A stretch of 64,000 nucleotides of DNA from Flavobacteriales bacterium (GCA_016710965.1 JADJTW010000011.1:58316-122315); one strand, 5' to 3'. Positions 52,863-64,000 are shown, counted from the stretch's first letter. A program made the numbers and translations. Notes: a model not told the origin generated them from the sequence alone.

Positions 52863-53719
52863 ATGAACACGCTGCCACCCTCCATCTCGTCCTCGCCCTC
52901 TTGTTCTCAACCATGGTTGCCAGCACCCAGGCGCAGAGCATCCTCACCAACAAAGACCTCATCCAAATGGCCGAGCTCGGCATGGGGGAGGCCATCATCA
53001 TCAGCCAGATCGAGAACTCGAACAACGATTTCGACGTGAGCACATCCGCCCTGCTCGCAATGAAGAAGGCGGGCTTGAGCGATGCGGTTCTGGCCAAGGT
53101 GATCGAAGCTGGGAATAACACCGCTAAGAAGGTGGTGGACCCAAATGACCCCCTAGCTCCCCACCGGCCAGGTATCTACTACTTCGACGAGACCGGATCA
53201 ATGCTGGAGTTACTGCCTACAGTGACTGCTCAGAAGAAGGACAAGGGTCGACTTGGTACTGCGCTGTCGTATGGCATCGCCAAAACCAAGATCGTGTCGA
53301 CCATCTCAGGCGAGAATTCACGAACGCAATTGCCTGTAGCGCGCGAGTTCTACTTCTATTTCAACCAGCAGACCACCTCATTCGACCAGAGCGCCATCTC
53401 CTACTACGGCTTCCAGCAAGCCACCAGCCCGAACGAGTTCACACTGGCCAAACTGGATAACGTGAAGGGCGTGCGTGAACTCGAGACCGGTTCAATGAAC
53501 AACTATGGTTCGGAGATCGGTATCGATGAGAAGCACGCGCGGAGCTTCTCGATCGAGCAGATGGGGGCGGGTATCTTCAAGGTGACACCCTCGGAGCTGG
53601 CCGCAGGGGAATACTGCTTCGTGTATGCCGGCGCAGCGCCCTATGCGCAAGCGCAGCAAAAGCTATACGACTTCGGTGTGGGATTGGTGAGCGCTGCCGG
53701 CGTGATCAGCCAGGAGTAG
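52863..53719 (+). CDS. Exported hypothetical protein, frameshift in signal peptide
   Basis: Most of the protein reads from the internal ATG at 52912 (MVASTQAQS) to 53719. The natural start is probably 52863 (MNTL), which is in another frame; one extra base near 52875 would join it to ATLHLVLALLFSTMVASTQAQS, a good signal peptide. The mature N-terminus has LTNKDLIQMAELGMGEAII and LLAMKKAGLSDAVLAKVIEAG, a short helical motif seen in many exported bacterial proteins. The C-terminal half (AREFYFYFN, AAGEYCFVYAG) is beta-rich. Function unknown. Confidence 0.65.
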
Positions 53720-53778
53720 GGCTTGGTGTGCATTGTCAAAGATCGCTTTTCATGTCACACGCCACACCTCGCCCAGCC

Positions 53779-54463
53779 ATGAAGCCCGCGTTTCACCTTG
53801 TGCTCTTCGCCGTGCTGATGCATGCCAACCTGAGCGAGGCGCAGAAATTGCCCGCAGCATTTGTGTTGAGGCTCTTCCGATGCTACTGAGCCCACCACAT
53901 GTTCGAACGTTCCGGATACCAACCTGACGTTTGACCTACCCGGGCTGTACTGCGTGGTTGGCGCGGGTGCTGTAGTACGGGTGGAGGGCAGTATGTGTAC
54001 AGTCGAAACGAGCCGGGGCTATCCTTCAAGCAACGCAAAGCGCTCCCGTTCAATGGTCCAGGGTCAAGTACAAGGCTCAAAGTGGCGCTCTTGCTCTATC
54101 TGCGACTCGGTTCAGATAGTGCGTCGACGTTGGATTTGCCGGAAGCCTTGACGTCGTGAGGTTGCATGACCGGAATGGTCATCGCGAAGTAGAAACGATG
54201 ATACACAACTGTTACGTCCAGCGGAAGGGCTTTGCGCCGCAGAGCGTGGTCACGTTTCGCAAGGAGCGGATCGCGGCCAAGCTCTATCGGTTGACCCCGA
54301 TCTGCTATGTGATGGCGAATATGCTCTGCTCGTGGCGTATGCCGATCCGCTGATCCGCGACCATCGACTTTCATTCGATTTCGGCATAGCCGCCAACGGG
54401 GTTGGAAGCAACCAGGTCAACGACCTCCATTCCGCTCAAGGATCACTCAACCCCAACGACCGA
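53779..54463 (+). pseudogene. Decayed exported protein gene, possible paralogue of its upstream neighbour
   Basis: A start with a signal-like sequence (MKPAFHLVLFAVLMHANLSEAQ) at 53779 stops after 37 codons. Protein-like fragments then appear in changing frames: LTFDLPGLYCVVGAG, LKVALLLYLRLGSDSASTLDLPEAL, and VDPDLLCDGEYALLVAYADPLI with LSFDFGIAANG. The GEYALLVAYADP and FDFGI order resembles the GEYCFVYAGAAP and YDFGVG end of the upstream gene. At least three frame breaks are needed. Confidence 0.5.
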
Positions 54464-55778
54464 TGAGATCTTGGACATCTTTTCACGCCCTGCTCGCTGC
54501 CTTCGCTTTTTGGACGGCACTCAGCGCAACCGCTCAAGGACCTGCGAAAGTTTACGGCGATGCCGAGGAGTACTACGAGCGCGGCAACTACGAAATGGCG
54601 GTGAAGAAGTCCGTCGAGGTTCTCCGCATCAAGGACACGCACCGCAAAGCGCAAGAACTGCTTCAGCAAGCTTGGAATACCTTCCTGACGCGAGCCACCG
54701 GAGCGATCCGTGAATCGCAGGTAGCGGCCGAGGACCTCGAAGGCAGCGCCCGCGTGCGTCAGTTGCAAGCAGTGGTGGACAGCTACAAGCGCATCATCGA
54801 CCTACGTGGAGAGTGCAGCACCGTGGCGCATATCGTCTTGAAGGACACCGGCAGGCCCGTCGATATTGGCACGAACGACTACTACGCCGAATGGCAAGCC
54901 GCCAGGGAGGCGCTCAAGAATGGCGAGAGCGCAGCGGCCGACTACCACTATGCACGCGGACTTGAGTTCGAGAAGGCGGGCACCATGGAGCAATACAAGC
55001 TCGCCGCACGGGAGTTCCGACAGGCCAACCTCAACTCGCCCGGCTTCAAGGATTCCCGCGTGCGTTATGAAACCAATCGCGCGAAGGCGACCAAGCGGCT
55101 CGCCATTATCCCCTTCGAGAACGCAAGCGGGCGCGCCAGTACGGTGCTGAGGAGAACATCATCACGGACCAGGTAGTGGCCGCGTTGATGAAGGATGCCG
55201 ATGCCATGGAGTTCACCAGCATCATCAGCGCGATGAGCTGACCGGATCCCGGCCGAGCAACGCCTGAGCATGACGGCACTGCTCGATGAGAAGTCGGTGG
55301 TAGAGAGCGGGCACTGCTCGGGGTGCATCAGCTGGTTACTGGTCGCATCAATCAGCTTTCCTGCGAGCAAGACCCCGAGATCGAGGAGGAGTACGCGCGC
55401 AACGGTCAGTGCTTGGCTGGAACAAGGCGCGTGGGTGGGCGGGATGGTGAGGCACGTCGAGAGGCGGTTTACAGGAACGCGGCCGCGATGATCACCGTGC
55501 GTCGTAGGGAGGCCAAGGCGCGGATCATCGGATCGTTCAAGATCCTGGATGTACGCAGCGGCGAGCTGATCATGAGTGATTCGTTCACCCGCGAACAGCC
55601 ATGGTCCCATGCATGGGCCACCTATACCGGCGATGAGTGCATGACCAATGACCCCAACGACAAGATCCTGCTCGCCAAGCGCGAAGAGAACCCGCCCTCC
55701 AGCAACGAACTGGCAGGCCAGGCTGGACAGCAGCTATCGACATACCTGGCCAGCCGGATCGCGAATGCTGTGCGCTGA
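54463..55778 (+). pseudogene. CsgG-like exported protein gene with several frameshifts
   Basis: The start at 54463 opens a signal peptide (MRSWTSFHALLAAFAFWTALSATAQ) and TPR-like helices to about 55130. The CsgG-type segment KRLAIIPFENASGR then switches frame to QYGAEENIITDQVVAALMKDADAMEF, then to AEQRLSMTALLDEKSVVESG, then to ALLGVHQLVTGRINQL. The final stretch (RIIGSFKILDVRSGELI) is intact to 55778. At least three indels interrupt what would be a protein of about 430 residues. CsgG-family proteins form outer membrane export pores or bind lipoprotein partners. Confidence 0.7.
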
Positions 55779-55821
55779 GCCACAATTCCGTTAGAGAAAC
55801 CCAACCCAACCCCACACATCC

Positions 55822-56913
55822 ATGAAACACGCACTCCTCTTTCCGCTCCTCATGTTGGCGTCGATGGCCTACGGGCAGAGCCAAGTGATCACGAGGCTCA
55901 CGCAGAATGGCCAATCACAGTTCGAGTACAACCCGGATAACTTGGTGACGTTCGTGCAGAACTCGAATCCAGGGGATACGATCATCCTTCCAGGCGGCCC
56001 GTTGAATCTGAATGGGAGCCTGATCATCAACGAGCCCATCACTATAATCGGCGCTGGCGTCCTGAGCGCGGGAACACCGATAACCGGTATCACTACCATA
56101 GTTGGGGAAGGCGGCCCATTTGCAGAGAAGGTCCTGATTCAATCGGGGGGCGCCGGGTCCAGCTTACATGGCATCCGCTTCGAGGCAACGGTCGAGTTCA
56201 GCGGCTTCGGCAACAACGCGCCTTCGTTTTCGGCAACGTTCGTGCGTTGCCTTTTTACGCAAACGTTCACTCTGGGTGCTTGGTCCTCACCGGTAACCCC
56301 ACCTGCGGCGAGCAATGTGCATGTGAAGCAGTGCATCTTCCTGTTCGGCATATCGAATGCCGGCAGCACGGCTCCGCAAGGCTTCCTGGCTGAGAACTGC
56401 ATCATCGACGGAGGGGTCAGTTTCGGGTCGAACAGCGCAAGCGCTGTGGTTACGCAATGCATGATCTTGGACATGACCACGATCAATGGGGCCAATCCAG
56501 GTGTGCAGTTCACGAACAACGTGTTCACGCGCCAGAACGGCACCTATAACTTGAACAGCGCTTCTACATACAACAACAACCTATTCATCCTGCTCAATGG
56601 AGGTGCGGGCTTGAACTGGGCTGGTGCTTCTGGGGCGAACAACGCTACGACGACGAACACGCTGAACGTCATTTTCGCCAATGTTGGTTCCTACCAAGAT
56701 TACGATCAAGCCTACGATTATCACTTCATCGTCACGACGTGGAACAACATTGGTCTTGGCGGATTCCAACCCGGCATACACGGGGGGCCAGCTCCTTGGA
56801 AAGAGGGAGCTATCCCCTTCAACCCGCATTGGATCAGCCTGTCCCCGGCTCTAGGCGCTACCAATGGCGGCACGATCACCGTGAACCTCTCGGGCGCGGC
56901 CCAGCAAGACTGA
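55822..56913 (+). CDS. Exported beta-helix-like protein
   Basis: A 363-residue protein with signal peptide MKHALLFPLLMLASMAYGQ. The body has short, Asn/Gly-rich repeats with regular hydrophobic positions (GDTIILPGGPLNLNGSLIIN, NVHVKQCIFLFGISNAG, AENCIIDGGVSFG), the pattern of a right-handed parallel beta-helix. No T9SS sorting domain is visible and the C-terminus is Gly/Ala/Gln-rich. It lies six bases before the next gene, so the two probably form a secreted pair. Confidence 0.75.
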   Translation: MKHALLFPLLMLASMAYGQSQVITRLTQNGQSQFEYNPDNLVTFVQNSNPGDTIILPGGPLNLNGSLIINEPITIIGAGVLSAGTPITGITTIVGEGGPFAEKVLIQSGGAGSSLHGIRFEATVEFSGFGNNAPSFSATFVRCLFTQTFTLGAWSSPVTPPAASNVHVKQCIFLFGISNAGSTAPQGFLAENCIIDGGVSFGSNSASAVVTQCMILDMTTINGANPGVQFTNNVFTRQNGTYNLNSASTYNNNLFILLNGGAGLNWAGASGANNATTTNTLNVIFANVGSYQDYDQAYDYHFIVTTWNNIGLGGFQPGIHGGPAPWKEGAIPFNPHWISLSPALGATNGGTITVNLSGAAQQD

Positions 56914-56919
56914 AGCGCC

Positions 56920-59200
56920 ATGGTACGCCACATCACATCCATCATTGGCGCTCTGCTACTGGCTTGTAGTGCTCAGGCCCAGAACATCGTGGGCTACGAG
57001 TACTGGTTCGATCAGAACCATGCCGCGCGCACCTACGTCGCCGTTGAGCCAAGTGTAACGGTCAATCTTCAGAACGCACAGTTGAACACCAATAGCCTTT
57101 CTCTCGGCCACCATCAGGCCTGCATGCGTTGGAAGGACCAACCCGCAGTGGGGCAAGCGCGTTGGAGCAGCGTGGTTTGCCGCATGCTCCAAGTGGGCCA
57201 GCCGGGTCCGTGGGAAATAGTTGCCGTCCGCTATTGGGTCGGCTCTCCAGCCAACGACTCGGACCCCCTCATCCGCTACAAGTACTTCGATACGCCCCAG
57301 ACTGCGCTCACCTACAATGGCTTGCTGGATCTGTGTGGCTTTCCGACCAATCCGCCACAGCAGACGCTCAAACTCCAGTTGCTCGACAACCATGGCCAAT
57401 GGAGCTCGGTGGTCACACGATCGGTCACGATCAACGCGGCGGGAACCCTTGGGATGCCCACGGTCACGGCATCCTCCACCACATTCTGCCCGGGCGACGT
57501 GGTCACCTTTACCGCCACCCCGCAAACCGGGACAGGCTTCGCCACCCCAACCGGGTTCAATTGGCAGATTCCGACGACCCCGGGATGGGGCGCCGTGCCA
57601 TCGAACAGCAACACCATCACGGTCACGATAGGCGAGATCGGCGGATCGGTGCAGGCGATCGCGACAAACCTCTTGCGGCCAGGGCTCACCAGCGACCTAC
57701 CAAGTGAACGTGCAGACCTTCCCCGGTCAGCCAGCATTCATCAGCCCTTGCAGGCCTGCATCGGATCAACCGTCTTATGGCACGCCCCAAGTGCCGGGCA
57801 TCAGCTATGCGTGGGTGATCGGCGGGGTTGGTCGGACAGTGAGAGTCCAGAAGCATCCATCGAGACCGTGATCGGCAGCGCGGATGCGACCATCTCTGTA
57901 ACGCCTACGAATAGTTGCGGCGATTCCGGACCAGCGCGCGTTGAGCAGATCACGGTGACCGCACCGTCCAATGCCGGCGCGAATGGAAACCTGATCATTT
58001 GCTCCGACGGCGATACCGTGAACCTGTTCAACTCGCTACAGGGCAGTCCGCAGGCTGGGGGTGTGTGGCGCCTGAACGGTATTCTGGTATCGAGCACCTA
58101 CAACCCCTGCGACCAACAGCCCCGGCGTGTACACCTACACCGTGAGCGGTTCCGGGCCCTGCCCGGATGCCACAGCCAATGTCGTGGTCACCGAACCACA
58201 AGCGCCCAACGCGGGCTTCGATGCGGCTATCACGGTGTGTAGCAACGCACCACCCTTCGACATGAGCGCACAGCTTGGCGGCTCGCCGAATAGTGGTGGA
58301 ACATGGAGCGGACCCAGCGTGACCAGCGGCACCTTTGATCCAGGCATCATGTCGGCTGGTATCTACACCTATACCGTGAATGGCGTTGCTCCTTGCGCCA
58401 ATGCCAGCGCTGCACTCACGATCACTGTACAGCAAGCCCCCAACGCGGGTGTGGGCGGCACCTTGGAATTGTGCGAAGGCTCTTCACCGATAGCCTTGAT
58501 CAATTCGCTCGCTGGCGGCCCTGCATTGAATGGTGCATGGTCCGATCCGGATGGACAGCCGTTCGCAGGGATCTTCACCCCGGGCGCGGACACCGAGGGC
58601 ACGTACATCTACACGGTTGCAGGAACCGCCATTTGCGCTGATGCAAGCGCCAGCTTGGAAGTGAACGTGATGGACCTTGGTCTCAGCGGGATAGACGGAC
58701 CATCCTGGGTGGATACCGTCGAGACCTTGCTCTACACGGCCTTGCCGGTTCTCGCGGATGCCGACTCCATCGTGTGGTCGTTGCCTGTGGGATGGACTTG
58801 GGACGATCCGAACCACCTGGATGCAACGGCGTACCTCCTCCCGCCCGCCCAAGCGGATACCGTTTACATCTGTGCGACGGCCTTCGGAGGTGGTTGCAAC
58901 GGGATCGAGGTATGCAATGAAATAGTCGTCACGGTTGGGCTGGCCGAACTCGGCACCGATGACCTTGGCTTGCTGGTGTATCCCAACCCGAACAATGGAT
59001 CCTTCACCGTGCGTGGGTCTGCCATCCTTGGCACCGTCCAAGCTCAATTGCTCGATGCCCTTGGCCAGCAGGTGGCCGCGTTCCGGGTCGGTGGGCAGAA
59101 CGCTGTGATCGAACTGGATGACCTTCCTTCCGGATCCTATGTGTTACTATGGAGGAACTCAAACTCTAGCGGGTCGCAGCGGGTGATCGTTGCCCGCTAG
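56920..59200 (+). pseudogene. Ig/PKD-like repeat surface protein with T9SS end, frameshifted
   Basis: The start at 56920 gives a signal peptide (MVRHITSIIGALLLACSAQAQ). A beta-sandwich N-terminus is followed by PKD/Ig-like segments rich in Thr, Gly and paired Cys (ITVCSNAPPFDMSAQLGGSP and similar). Compensating frame breaks are visible between about 57665 and 57850. A single extra T near 58112 separates NGILVSSTYNP from NSPGVYTYTVSGSGPCPD in the next frame. The end is a type A sorting domain (LLVYPNPNNGSFTVRG). It is a surface adhesin-like protein whose reading frame is broken at least three times. Confidence 0.78.
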
Positions 59201-59213
59201 GGACGGAGAACTA

Positions 59214-59245
59214 GAGCGGCCATTCGCGAAAGCGGGTGGCCGCTC
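59214..59245 (+). terminator. Hairpin terminator after the surface-protein gene
   Basis: A perfect nine-base stem, GAGCGGCCA (59214-59222) with TGGCCGCTC (59237-59245), starts 14 bases after the stop. Its sequence resembles the GCGGCC/GGCCGC stem at 22707-22745. Confidence 0.6.
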
Positions 59246-59300
59246 CTTCGTTCGCATTTGGTTACTGCGCAAAGTCGCACAAGACATCTACATTCAGCAA

Positions 59301-61207
59301 ATGAAACCGAGGCTGCATTACGCCTGTCGCCGCCTTCGGTTAAGTCTTGCCTGGGCGGCCTCTATCTGCATGGCATTCTGCTGGGCTCAGCCGCAAAGCG
59401 CTTTGCAGGTAGCGACCACCGATACTAGTGCCATGGCCAATGCCTTTCGTGCGGCACAGAACCTACTGGTATCAGCACCCGATAGTGCCATCCTCATCCT
59501 TCAGACCCAATGGTCGAATATTCCAAGTGATGCTCGCCAACTTGTCGGTTTGAGCTACTTCCTGGCTCGCGCCGAAGCGCGCTTCACTGCTGTGGACATG
59601 ATCGCCTGCATGCAGGAATGCGATTCGGCGATGCGGTATCGCCGCGACGATCACGAGGAGGACGAAGCCGCGATCAATGTTTGGAAGGCCAGGATCTTCA
59701 CCTCCATCGGCGACTACGCGATCGCATATCGGTTAATCGAGGGGGCGTTGGGTGTCTATTCCACTTTGGGCGATGTACGCCGGATGGCCGAATGCAACAA
59801 TGAACTGGGATGGGTGCATTATGTCCAGGAACAGTATGCATTGGCCGAGCGGCGATGGGGGGCGATGCTGGCCCAATCGAGGGTTATCCCGGACCTTAGG
59901 CTCGAAGCGGTCGCACTCAGGCGTGTGGGACCGGCTTGTTTATATCTCTATGACCCCGATGATATCGGCCACGCCTATTACGATTCGGCGTTGGTAGCAT
60001 CACGGATGCTTGGCGACCCGCAAGAACTCGCGAGGATCCACAGCAACATCGGCAACATGGATAGTGCATTGTTCTATGCCAGGGTTTCGGGCGATGAGGC
60101 CCTGCTCCACACCATCATGCATACAGCCGGGATCATCGGTATGAAGGAAGGTGATCCCGGTCCCGGGCTGAAATACTGCGGCCAGGCGCTCCGGTTCGCC
60201 AGGCGTGTTGGCCATCGGATGTTGGAGCGCGATGCCGCCGCGTGCCTCTGCGACGCTTTCAAGCTTGCCGGGAGGTGGAAGGAAGCCTTCGAGGCAATGG
60301 AGGAATGGCGAGGGGTCAATGACCGGATGATCTCTTCACGGTCCCGGGATGAGATCGCTATGCGCGCAGTGGGCAGGGATTTCGAAGCACGGGCTCGGGA
60401 GGATAGCATCGCGCATAGCGCAGAGTTGCTCAGGCTGGAAAGCGCCATGACGATCGAACAACTGCGTGCCGACCGAAACCGCAACAGAGCACTGGCTCTC
60501 GGCGTTGGTGGTCTGCTGCTCCTAGGTGCAGTTGCGGTCGTCTATCGCATCGACCGCAAACGCCGCCGCGAGCGTTTCGAGCGCGATGCTGCGCGCTTGC
60601 AGACGCAGGTGCTCCGCACCCAGATGAACCCGCATTTCATCTTCAATGCCCTCAACAGCATCAACAACTACGTGCAGGAGAACGAGCGCGACCTGGCCAG
60701 TGGCTTCCTCACCAAGTTCGCGCGGCTCATGCGCCTGGTGCTGGAGAACAGCCGGCATAATGAAGTTCCCTTGGTACAGGACATGGAGGCCCTGCGCTTG
60801 TACATGGACATGGAGCGTGCGCGGCTGAACAACCGTTTCCAGTATGCGATCGAGATCGACCCGGAGATTGATCAGGAGAACATCATGGTCCCACCGCTGG
60901 TACTTCAGCCCTTTGTGGAGAACGCGATCTGGCATGGTCTCTCGCGCAAGGAAGGGGAGGGACACTTACTCTTGACCGTGAAGCAAGAGGGTGGTATGCT
61001 CGTGATGGCTATCGAGGACGATGGAGTCGGTCGGAACGCGGATGAGATCCCCTTCCTTCCGACGCGCCACCGAAGAATTCACTTGGCACAAGCATAACAC
61101 GAGACCGGCTGGCTATGCTGGGTCGGCAACATGGTAGTGCGGCTGGCTTCAAGTATGTGGAAGTGCCTAGAGGTACGCGTGTGCAAGTGTTAATGCCTTT
61201 CCGTTGA
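59301..61207 (+). CDS. LytS-type sensor histidine kinase, frameshift near the end
   Basis: Starts at 59301 (MKPRLHYACRR) with a hydrophobic leader. A TPR-like helical periplasmic part (about 60-380) and a membrane helix (ALALGVGGLLLLGAVAVVY) precede a His_kinase/LytS domain with MNPHFIFNALNSINNYV (phospho-accepting His) and an HATPase part with VLQPFVENAIWHG and EDDGVGRN. The reading frame stops at 61097, but the expected C-terminus (SLGTSITRDRLAMLG, then VEVPRGTRVQVLMPF) continues in another frame to 61207. One indel near 61035-61055 would explain this. Its natural partner is a LytTR regulator such as the broken one at 14489. Confidence 0.82.
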
Positions 61208-61211
61208 CACT

Positions 61212-63129
61212 ATGCGAACCCTGAACCTCCGGCGGTCATTGTTCGCTACCTGCACATTGCTTTTCTGCGCCACGTATTGCAGTGCGCAAGTCGTTGTCCG
61301 ATCGCATTCGGCCATGGTCAAGGCGTCCAGCCACATCGATTCAGCCGATGCGATTGTGGATAGCGACCCAGCGGCCTCGCTCACACTCTTGATGCGTATG
61401 CGATGCGACTGTGTTGTTGATTGGAGGAGGGCAACTCGAAGCTCGTCTGCTTGAAACGAGAGCAAGGGCCAGATGGAGAACGACCGACCTGCTACATGCA
61501 CTGATGGATTGCGATTCGGCGGATCAACTCTACAAAGCTTTGAGAGATCGAAGGGCGATCGATCGGATTAACCACTCGGAGGGGCGATGTGTATGTCACC
61601 GCAGGTGATTTCACCACCTCCGCCTCTGTCCATTGGAAGAGGCGTTGAAAGGCTTCACCAGCGACGGAGACACCAATGGCATAGCTACAGTGCATCGCTC
61701 TCTTGGCGTTGACTATCACCAGCGTCAGTTTGCAAGGCTTGGGAGCACTATCGCACCAGCGCCAACCTGTTCAGGAGAGACGAGCCGGGGCCAAATAAGC
61801 ACTTACGAGAACTTACATGAGCATGGGGATACTTGCAGCAGAGGACGGTGGTGATCAAGGACTCGAAGGTGCTCTTGCCTATTGTGATACGGCCTTGGGG
61901 ATCGCGATCGATGCCGGGGACAGCCTGCAAATGGGCCGTGTCTTTGTGAACATGGGGCTCGTCAGTATGCACTGCAGGATACGACCTTGGCTCGGTCGTA
62001 TGCCAACCGTGCTTTGGCTATTGCCCAGCAACACGGTGATTCACTGATGATGATGAAGGCGTTGGAGAACCTCGGCCAGTTGGCCTTACGCTCCAAGGAC
62101 TACGCTACGACATGCCACAATTGCTCCTTGGTTCTGGCTTTTGCCAAACGACACCACATGCTTTCGCTTGAACGCGATGCCATGCGGTGCATTAGCGATG
62201 GCTACTTCTTCATGGGGGACTGGGAGAATGCGGTCCGGTCATTGTATCGGTACCATACCCTCCGTGACTCGACCTACAATGCAGCCTCGCGCGAGACGAT
62301 CCTGCGGCGGTCGCTGGAGGCAGAAGCGAAGCGGCGCCAAGAAGCAGATGGTCGCACACCTGTCCGAGTTGCGCCGATCGCGGGAGGAGAAATGGATGAT
62401 GACCGGCTCTGCTCCTAGTCCCTTTTTGGTGCTAGGTGGTTCATTCTTGATGCTTGATCGCATGCGCCGTCGAGAACGATTCGAAGCGCGATGCCGCGCG
62501 TATGCAGGCACAAGTGCTCCGCACCCAGATGAACCCGCACTTCATCTTTAATGCGCTCAACAGCATCAACAACTATGTGCACGAGAACGAGCGCGACCTG
62601 GCCAGCGGCTTCCTCACCAAGTTCGCGCGGCTCATGCGCTTGGTGCTTGAGAACAGTCGGTACAACGAGGTGCCGTTAAACCAGGACCTTGAAGCTTTGC
62701 GACTGTACATGGACCTGGAGCGTGCGCGCACGAATAACAAGTTCGACTATGCCATCGAGGTGGATCCCGCCATTGACCAGGAGAGCGCGATGGTGCTTCC
62801 GCTGGTTCTACAGCCCTTCGTGGAGAACGCCATCTGGCACGGGCTTTCACGCAAAGAGGGCAAGGGGCATCTTGTTTTGTGCGTAAAGCGGGGGGGAACT
62901 CGCTATTGATGAACGTGGAGGATGATGGCATTGGCCGAGATGCATGGACCCACCGCCACCACCGATGCCCGCCAAAGAGCTCCTTGGCACGAGCATCACA
63001 CGGGATCGGTTGGCTGTGCTGAGCAAGCAGCGCGGCACTTGAAGCGGGATTCCGTTTCGTGGATGTGCCCGATAGGCAGCGCGCGTGGAGGAATGTGTTG
63101 CCCCCGCAATTGGCAGTTCGATCGTTCTG
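61212..63129 (+). pseudogene. Second LytS-type kinase, tandem copy with many frameshifts
   Basis: A second kinase begins at 61212 (MRTLNLRRSLFATCTLLFCATYCSAQ). The TPR region is broken into many short frames until about 62450. The His domain is nearly identical to the upstream copy (MNPHFIFNALNSINNYVHEN and GFLTKFARLMRLVLENSRYN) and stays open to 62909. The tail (NVEDDGIGRD, then SLGTSITRDRLAVLSKQRG) continues in other frames to about 63129. The close similarity indicates a recent tandem duplication; the breaks indicate decay or error. Confidence 0.7.
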
Positions 63130-63298
63130 ATGCCGTTCGCTCAGTGGCACCCACCATCTGTTCATTGTGGTTAGCAGGGGTCAGGGCACTCGGTCACCTT
63201 GCGGCGGCATGTACGAGGTGCCCATAGGCTACGCTGGTCTGTTGATCGTTTCTCTCCGCAGGGGTATCGCTTATGCGTTGGGCAAAGTAGCGCGAATT

Positions 63299-63700
63299 AT
63301 GGATGCACGGTCGCTTTGTATCGGCGATTCGACTGTGTTGGGCTTGCGGATTGTTAGCGGCTGCAGCGCAATGGCTCTTCTTCCCGGCGGTATTCTCCGC
63401 TTAAGAGTGGATCCAGACAAGCCGACGTACTTTCATGTATGGAACGGTGAGGTCTTGATAGGGGTGCTGGAGGTCGTTCCACTCACAACGGATGAAGCTC
63501 TCGAGGCTGGCATCCAGCGCTTGGATATAGGGGTCATTGACTTGGATGCTGTGGAACGGAATAGAGCCTATTGCTGTTCGATCAAACAAGGAGGATCTCT
63601 CGTCATGCTGACCTCTGCAACGCGCCGCTGGGCACCTCTTGACCGCCAGTTGCTCGATCGGGCAGGCCAGTGGATCGACACCGCTCGGAAGGCGGGATGA
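63299..63700 (+). CDS. Hypothetical protein
   Basis: A 133-residue open frame from the ATG at 63299 (MDARSLCIGDSTVLGLRI). It has two hydrophobic beta-like stretches (AMALLPGGILRLRVDP and FHVWNGEVLIGVLEVVPLT) and a Leu/Asp-rich helix near the end. No family recognised. Codon use looks coding, unlike the immediate upstream DNA, but it lies in a region with many broken genes, so confidence is modest. Confidence 0.45.
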   Translation: MDARSLCIGDSTVLGLRIVSGCSAMALLPGGILRLRVDPDKPTYFHVWNGEVLIGVLEVVPLTTDEALEAGIQRLDIGVIDLDAVERNRAYCCSIKQGGSLVMLTSATRRWAPLDRQLLDRAGQWIDTARKAG

Positions 63701-64000
63701 AGCAGTACGCATTCGAAACACAGTTTCCAGGACATCATGTACGCGAAAGACACAGACCCCATCATATTCACCCAGTGCCTGCGAATGCGGCCATGCTTGC
63801 TGCGTAGCTGGTCTCCCACTTTCCATGGCTCCAAGGCCGGGCCGAATTGGGTGGACTACGCTGTACCTCGTCCACGGGTCATGACCGCTTGCTCGATCCA
63901 GTGGCGGACGCTGTACCAGCGGTAGTTCCGGAGCAGGATCCTGGTACATTCATGCGCTCCTGAAACCACTGTCATGGAACATATCCAAACCCGCCGGATA
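63701..64000. other. Right edge without a clear gene
   Basis: A 62-residue plus-strand frame at 63737-63925 (MYAKDTDPIIFTQCLRMRP) may be a gene fragment, but it is short and unsupported. An ATG at 63974 (MEHIQTRRI) opens a frame to the window edge and could start the next gene. Confidence 0.25.

Overview
The window reads as a chromosomal segment of a GC-rich Bacteroidota, most likely a Flavobacteriales-type bacterium. This rests on several Por/type IX secretion (T9SS) C-terminal sorting domains, a TonB-dependent receptor with an N-terminal carboxypeptidase-regulatory-like domain, Bacteroidota-style -7 boxes (TAnnTTTG) upstream of several genes, a two-component regulator-propeller histidine kinase, and LytTR/LytS regulators. 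The lineage is an inference from gene content. I saw no rRNA, tRNA or CRISPR array.

Layout. (1) 1-8932: a secreted carbohydrate and phosphate-ester degradation block (two GH29 alpha-L-fucosidases, a DUF4838 protein with a discoidin-like end, a PhoD-type phosphatase) interrupted by a DUF433/DUF5615 toxin-antitoxin pair, then a PAP2-like membrane protein and rpoN (sigma-54). (2) 9050-15693: a T9SS-exported M36 metallopeptidase, an ArsC/Spx-like protein, asnS, a LytTR response regulator split by a frameshift, and a small STAS-like protein. (3) 15712-22692: a tetR-tolC-adaptor-RND efflux operon with a palindromic candidate operator overlapping its promoter. (4) 22707-25584: a terminator, a TonB-dependent receptor and a TMEM220-like protein. 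(5) 25605-36519: an accessory island whose core (25779-34358) is bracketed on both sides by copies of a palindrome, AATACCTG-GAAA-CAGGTATT. It holds six tightly packed forward genes (SH3b plus CHAP-like peptidase, two uncharacterised membrane proteins, an amidohydrolase, a papain-fold MOA_C-like protein, a 716-residue exported protein) facing a metallo-dipeptidase-like gene. Just outside it is a translationally coupled DUF4062/gamma-glutamylcyclotransferase-like pair. This is the best candidate in the window for an undescribed system.

(6) 36542-42976: a TPR adenylate cyclase, small lipoproteins and envelope proteins, and a DASS/SLC13 anion symporter. (7) 43005-48055: a propeller histidine kinase and NarL-type regulator. 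Identical ACCCAAATGGGT sites lie exactly 25 nt before -7-like boxes, both upstream of the kinase and upstream of a following T9SS protein, which suggests a small autoregulated regulon. (8) 48094-49759: a frameshifted OmpA-family gene and a RelE/ParE toxin-antitoxin module. (9) 49853-64000: T9SS surface proteins (M43 protease, Ig/PKD-like repeat protein), a beta-helix-like exported protein, a CsgG-like gene and two tandem LytS-type sensor kinases. This last part is dense with frameshifts, unlike the first 48 kb. Either the region is decaying, or the assembly has indel errors here.

Working together, the left part looks like polysaccharide or glycoconjugate scavenging plus efflux. The middle is an accessory envelope or peptide-processing island, and the right part is surface-protein and sensor-kinase biology.
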